Origin: Kofleriaceae bacterium
GTDB taxonomy: Bacteria; Myxococcota_A; Polyangia; Haliangiales; Haliangiaceae
Length of the DNA stretch: 34,794 nt
Reading direction: 5' to 3'
Assembly (NCBI GenBank): GCA_022842285.1
Contig: JALHPV010000042.1
Location: 1 to 34,794, forward strand
This document shows positions 31,675 through 34,794 of the stretch, piece after piece (position 1 is the stretch's first letter; the number at the start of each line of letters is the position of its first letter). The notes beneath the pieces are model-generated. The model was not told the origin of the DNA. It saw only the letters and a list, made by a program, of their open reading frames with translations, and did no database searches. The position numbers were made by a program, and so were the translations under genes.

Positions 31675-33807
31675 GTGCCGGCGTCGCGCGCGTGGATCTA
31701 CGTGCTCTCGGTGGCGGCCTTGCTGGTCCCTGCCGGTGGAATCGCGTACCTGGGCGCGGTGTCGTACCGCGACGACCGTGGTGCCATCGCCACGCAGATC
31801 GAGCGCCAGCGCGCCGTGGCCACCGGCATCGCGACCCGCATCGACCGGGCGATCGTCGAGGCGCTCGACGCGGTGGAGCGGGCCATCGCCGTCGACAGCA
31901 CCGCCGGGACCACGCTCGGCCCCCCCCTGGCGAGGCACTGGTTCTGGATCGACGGTGGGACGACCGCCGGAAGCGGCGCCGAAGGGCGACGTGGTTCGAT
32001 CGACAGGGACGACCAGCTCCGGGTGCCACGCGCCGCCCCGCCCGCCATGGAGCTCGGGGGCGCGCTCGACCGGGCCACATGCCGCGATACGAGCCGGCTC
32101 GAGCAGTGCGTGCGGGAGCTGTCCACCCGGCAGTCCCGGCTCGCCAAGCTGCCCGTCGCCCGGCGCGCCGAAGCGGCGGGGGCGTGGGCGGATGCGAAGC
32201 GGCAGTACACCGCGCTGGCGGCCGCCGATGACACGGGGCCCGAGGCCCTGCTGGGGCTCGCCCGCGTGCTGGCGCGGTCGGGAGAGGCGCCCCGGGTGGC
32301 GGGCGTCCTGGACGAGCTGGAGCGGCGCTTCGGCGACCACGCGTTCGATGGGGTGCCGGTGCGCATCGTCGTGGCCACCCTCCGGGCCGAGACCGCGGGC
32401 CCCTCCGAGCTCCTCGCCGCCGCGGAGCATGCGCTCAGCGGGAAGCTGACGACGGACCCGATCACGCAGGTCGGCGTGGTGACGCACCTGCGGACGCGGC
32501 TGGAGCTGGCGTCGCTCACCGCGGAGCAGCGGCGTCGGGTCTCCGAGGTCGATGAGCGGATCGTCGAGCTCCGGACCGAGGCGCGCGCTGCCGCCGGGCT
32601 CGCCGACGACGTCCCGGCCATCGCGACCGCCGCCACCGCCGAGTGGAGTGGGCGGCCGGCCGCCCGCGAGCCGGCGCGGACGTTGATCTATCGCCGCGTT
32701 CCGGCGGGGGTGGTCGGCATCGCCGTCGACGCGCCCATGCTCGAAGCGGCGGCGGGGCTGGAGCCGGGGGACGCGGTGACAGCGCATGCGCGGCCCCTGG
32801 TGCTGCCATCTGGCTCGTCACCGGCGCCCGGTCTGCGCAAGCTCGCCGAGGTTCCGCTCGGGACGGCGCTACCGCACCTCCAGGTCGCGCTGGTCAATCC
32901 CCTCCGCGACCCGGATCCCCTCGACGAGGTCATCCGGGCGCGCTCGCGGCGCCACGTCATGTACACGTCCGCGCTCGCGCTCGCCCTCGCCCTGGGCCTC
33001 CTGGCGACGATCCGCGGGGCGGTGCGGGCCCGCGAGCTGGCGCGCCTGAAGAGCGACTTCGTCTCCACCGTGTCGCACGAGCTGAAGACGCCGCTCACGT
33101 CGATCCGCATGTTCGCGGAGATGCTGGAGCAGGGGGTAGCGAAGGGAGATTCCGCCAAGATGGCCCGCTACCACGGTGTCATCGTGCAGGAGAGCCAACG
33201 CTTGGGTCTGCTCATCGCCAACCTGCTCGACTACGCGCAGATCGAGCGCGGCACCCGCCGCTACACCGCGACGCGCCATCTGGTGGCGCAGCTCGCCAAA
33301 CACGCCCTGTCGACGTTCGAGCTCCTGCGCGATCCCGATCCAGCCAGCCCCACCCCGGGCCGCAACCCGCTCTCGCTCGAGGTGTCTCCGTCCGCGGTGG
33401 ATGCGCACGTGGACGCCGACCGCGACGTGGTCGTCCAGGCCCTCTTGAATCTGCTCGCCAACGCGGCGAAGTACGGCGGGCCCGACAAGCCGATCGAGCT
33501 GCTCGTCGGCGCCGACGACAGCATGGCGTGGATCAGCGTGCGCGATCACGGCCCGGGGATCCCCGCCGCGGAGCAGGCCCGCATCTTCCGCGAGTTCTAC
33601 CGCGCTCCCGAGGCCTACCGGTCCAACGTCGAAGGTACCGGCCTGGGGCTCGCGCTCGTGAAGCGGCACATCGAGGCGCTCGATGGCCGCGTCGAGGTCG
33701 AGTCGATCGTGGGCGAGGGCGCCACCTTCACGGTGAAGCTCCCCCGCCTGGCGAACGAGGTCATCGCGGACGCCGATGCCGCGCCCGTGCCGCGGGGGGC
33801 GACATGA
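31675..33807 (+). CDS. Sensor histidine kinase with TPR-like extracytoplasmic region
   Basis: 710 residues from GTG 31675, chosen because it starts just before the first transmembrane helix (AWIYVLSVAALLVPAGGIAY). About 400 residues lie outside the membrane. They include TPR-like helices (GAWADAKRQYTALAAADDTG, EALLGLARVLARSGEAPRVA) and then a beta-rich section before the second helix at about 428-447. The cytoplasmic part has HisKA (VSTVSHELKTPLTSIRMFAE with His468), N-box LLNLLANAAKYGG, G1 DHGPGIP and G2 GTGLGLALVKRH. No HAMP domain is evident. The ligand is unknown. The stop overlaps the response-regulator start (ATGA). Confidence 0.9.
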   Translation: MPASRAWIYVLSVAALLVPAGGIAYLGAVSYRDDRGAIATQIERQRAVATGIATRIDRAIVEALDAVERAIAVDSTAGTTLGPPLARHWFWIDGGTTAGSGAEGRRGSIDRDDQLRVPRAAPPAMELGGALDRATCRDTSRLEQCVRELSTRQSRLAKLPVARRAEAAGAWADAKRQYTALAAADDTGPEALLGLARVLARSGEAPRVAGVLDELERRFGDHAFDGVPVRIVVATLRAETAGPSELLAAAEHALSGKLTTDPITQVGVVTHLRTRLELASLTAEQRRRVSEVDERIVELRTEARAAAGLADDVPAIATAATAEWSGRPAAREPARTLIYRRVPAGVVGIAVDAPMLEAAAGLEPGDAVTAHARPLVLPSGSSPAPGLRKLAEVPLGTALPHLQVALVNPLRDPDPLDEVIRARSRRHVMYTSALALALALGLLATIRGAVRARELARLKSDFVSTVSHELKTPLTSIRMFAEMLEQGVAKGDSAKMARYHGVIVQESQRLGLLIANLLDYAQIERGTRRYTATRHLVAQLAKHALSTFELLRDPDPASPTPGRNPLSLEVSPSAVDAHVDADRDVVVQALLNLLANAAKYGGPDKPIELLVGADDSMAWISVRDHGPGIPAAEQARIFREFYRAPEAYRSNVEGTGLGLALVKRHIEALDGRVEVESIVGEGATFTVKLPRLANEVIADADAAPVPRGAT

Positions 33808-34520
33808 CGCGGATCCTCGTCGTCGAGGACGATCCGTCGATCCGCCTGGGGCTCGAGGACACGCTCGTGGCCAAGGGCTACGAGGTCGAGGTCGTCGGCC
33901 GCGGCAGCGACGGGGCCGAGCGGGCGCTGACGGGCCGCTACGACCTCGTCGTGCTCGACGTGATGCTGCCCGACATCGACGGCTTCGAGGTCTGCCGGCG
34001 CATTCGCCTCAACAAGGCCACGCGCAAGTTGCCCGTCATCATCCTGTCGGCGCGCGGCGCGGAGCTCGATCGCGTGCGGGGCCTCGAGCTCGGAGCCGAT
34101 GACTACGTCACGAAGCCGTTCTCGCTCCTCGAGCTCCTCGCCCGCGTGGCCTCGGTGCTGCGGCGCGCGCAAACGGATTCGCCGGAGCCCGTCGTGCTCG
34201 CCTTCGGCGACGTGCGGGTGGACTTCGTCGGGCAGGTCGTGACGCGGGGGGCGGAGCGCATCGAGCTGCCGTCGCGCGCGTTCGCGATCCTGAAGGTGCT
34301 CGCCTGCCGGGCGGGCGAGGTCGTCTCGCGCGACACGCTCCTCGACGAGGCATGGAGCATGGACGAGTACCCGAACGCGCGCACCGTCGACAACCAGGTG
34401 GTGAAGCTGCGCAAGGCCCTCGAAGGCGACACCGACAAGCCGCGCTGGCTCGTGACGGTGCACGGTGCGGGCTACAAGCTCGACGTGCCCGCGACGGCCG
34501 TGCAGTGGGCGGCGCGATGA
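33804..34520 (+). CDS. OmpR/PhoB-family response regulator
   Basis: 238 residues. Receiver domain with acidic pocket Glu8-Asp9-Asp10, phosphoacceptor Asp52 (VVLDVMLPDIDG) and Lys104 (DDYVTKPFS). The winged-helix effector domain begins about 130, with ELPSRAFAILKVLACRAGEV, RDTLLDEAW, RTVDNQVVKLRKALE and VHGAGYKLD. It pairs with the kinase gene it overlaps, and its stop overlaps the following lipoprotein gene (ATGA), so all three are probably one transcript. Confidence 0.95.
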   Translation: MTRILVVEDDPSIRLGLEDTLVAKGYEVEVVGRGSDGAERALTGRYDLVVLDVMLPDIDGFEVCRRIRLNKATRKLPVIILSARGAELDRVRGLELGADDYVTKPFSLLELLARVASVLRRAQTDSPEPVVLAFGDVRVDFVGQVVTRGAERIELPSRAFAILKVLACRAGEVVSRDTLLDEAWSMDEYPNARTVDNQVVKLRKALEGDTDKPRWLVTVHGAGYKLDVPATAVQWAAR

Positions 34521-34794
34521 GGTGGCTCGCGTTCCTGCTCCTCGTCGGCTGCACGGGGGACGCGCCGACGGCCGAGCCCGCGCCGCCGTTCATCGAGCCC
34601 AGCCGCGTGGCCGCCGATCCGTCGGTCGGCGTGACCACCGAGCTCGATGGGCCGGCGCCCGAATTCGTCGACGCGGTCCTCGCGGAGCTGACGGGAGATA
34701 CCGAGGCGGCGCGCGTGGGCTTCGAGCGGGTCCTCGCCGCCCCGACGGCCGAGGGCGCGCTGACGGGGCGCGCCGCGCTGCACCTCGCGCAGAT
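34517..34794 (+). CDS. Lipoprotein, N-terminal part (runs off the window)
   Basis: ATG 34517 overlaps the response-regulator stop. RWLAFLLLVGCTGDAP is a lipoprotein signal (LVGC), followed by a Pro/Ala linker and helical sequence (PEFVDAVLAELTGDTEAARV, GFERVLAA, LTGRAALHLAQ) that resembles the start of a TPR-type repeat. At least 92 codons, with no stop before the window end. TPR-like helices also occur in the outer part of the neighbouring kinase, so it may be an accessory sensor for that two-component system. This is inference from context. Confidence 0.7.
   Translation, partial: MRWLAFLLLVGCTGDAPTAEPAPPFIEPSRVAADPSVGVTTELDGPAPEFVDAVLAELTGDTEAARVGFERVLAAPTAEGALTGRAALHLAQ

Overview
The window is a strongly GC-rich chromosomal segment. 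It reads as a member of the Myxococcota, possibly a Haliangium/Kofleria-type organism. The pointers are two large M36 (fungalysin) metalloproteases ending in MYXO-CTERM tails (Gly-Gly-Cys-Cys, hydrophobic helix, poly-Arg), an eight-cysteine-cluster lipoprotein, many lipoproteins, and high G/C at third codon positions, which also opens long spurious frames on the antisense strands. The taxonomic call is inference from protein families; no rRNA is present.

Layout. 1-1094 (-): start of a charged, Arg-rich protein coupled to holB. 1140-3622 (+): class I/II aminotransferase and a DUF5924/DUF2914-type membrane protein. 3625-9420 (-): a compact five-gene block with a DUF1287 protein, a VWA-FHA membrane protein, an amidase/M23-like/EF-hand fusion, a 48-residue Tat-like microprotein, and an outer-membrane beta-barrel-type protein; it looks like an envelope or peptidoglycan module. 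9547-12883 (+): small membrane protein, TolB-like propeller protein (probably with a rare start codon), FGE-fold lipoprotein and eight-cysteine-cluster lipoprotein. 12884-13229: intergenic stretch with two perfect 27-bp palindromes. 13230-13688 (+): MarR regulator. 13693-21334 (-): envelope protein followed by two tandem M36 metalloproteases. 21519-22185: short orphan reading frame, small helical protein and a tRNA-Thr(CGT) with an odd T-loop. 22252-23804 (-): thiS-thiG-thiE thiamine genes. 24069-24854 (+): Crp/Fnr regulator. 24958-29659 (+): alanine racemase then mlaE-mlaF-mlaD lipid-transport genes, with a tandem palindromic repeat carrying two micro-ORFs at the alr/mlaE junction. 29656-31607 (-): polyprenol-phosphate mannosyltransferase, PilZ protein and dciA-like DUF721 gene. 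31675-34794 (+): histidine kinase, OmpR-type response regulator and start of a lipoprotein.

How it fits together. Genes are packed tightly, with many 4-bp ATGA/GTGA overlaps (holB/next, amidase/microprotein, thiS/thiG, alr/micro-ORFs/mlaE, mlaF/mlaD, PilZ/dciA, kinase/regulator/lipoprotein), so translational coupling is common. The dominant theme is the envelope: secreted proteases, peptidoglycan hydrolysis and precursor supply (alr), inner-to-outer membrane lipid traffic (Mla), polyprenol-linked mannose, and a two-component system. The best candidates for undescribed biology are the start-codon-supplying palindromic repeat at 26091-26232 and the amidase/VWA-FHA/DUF1287 operon.
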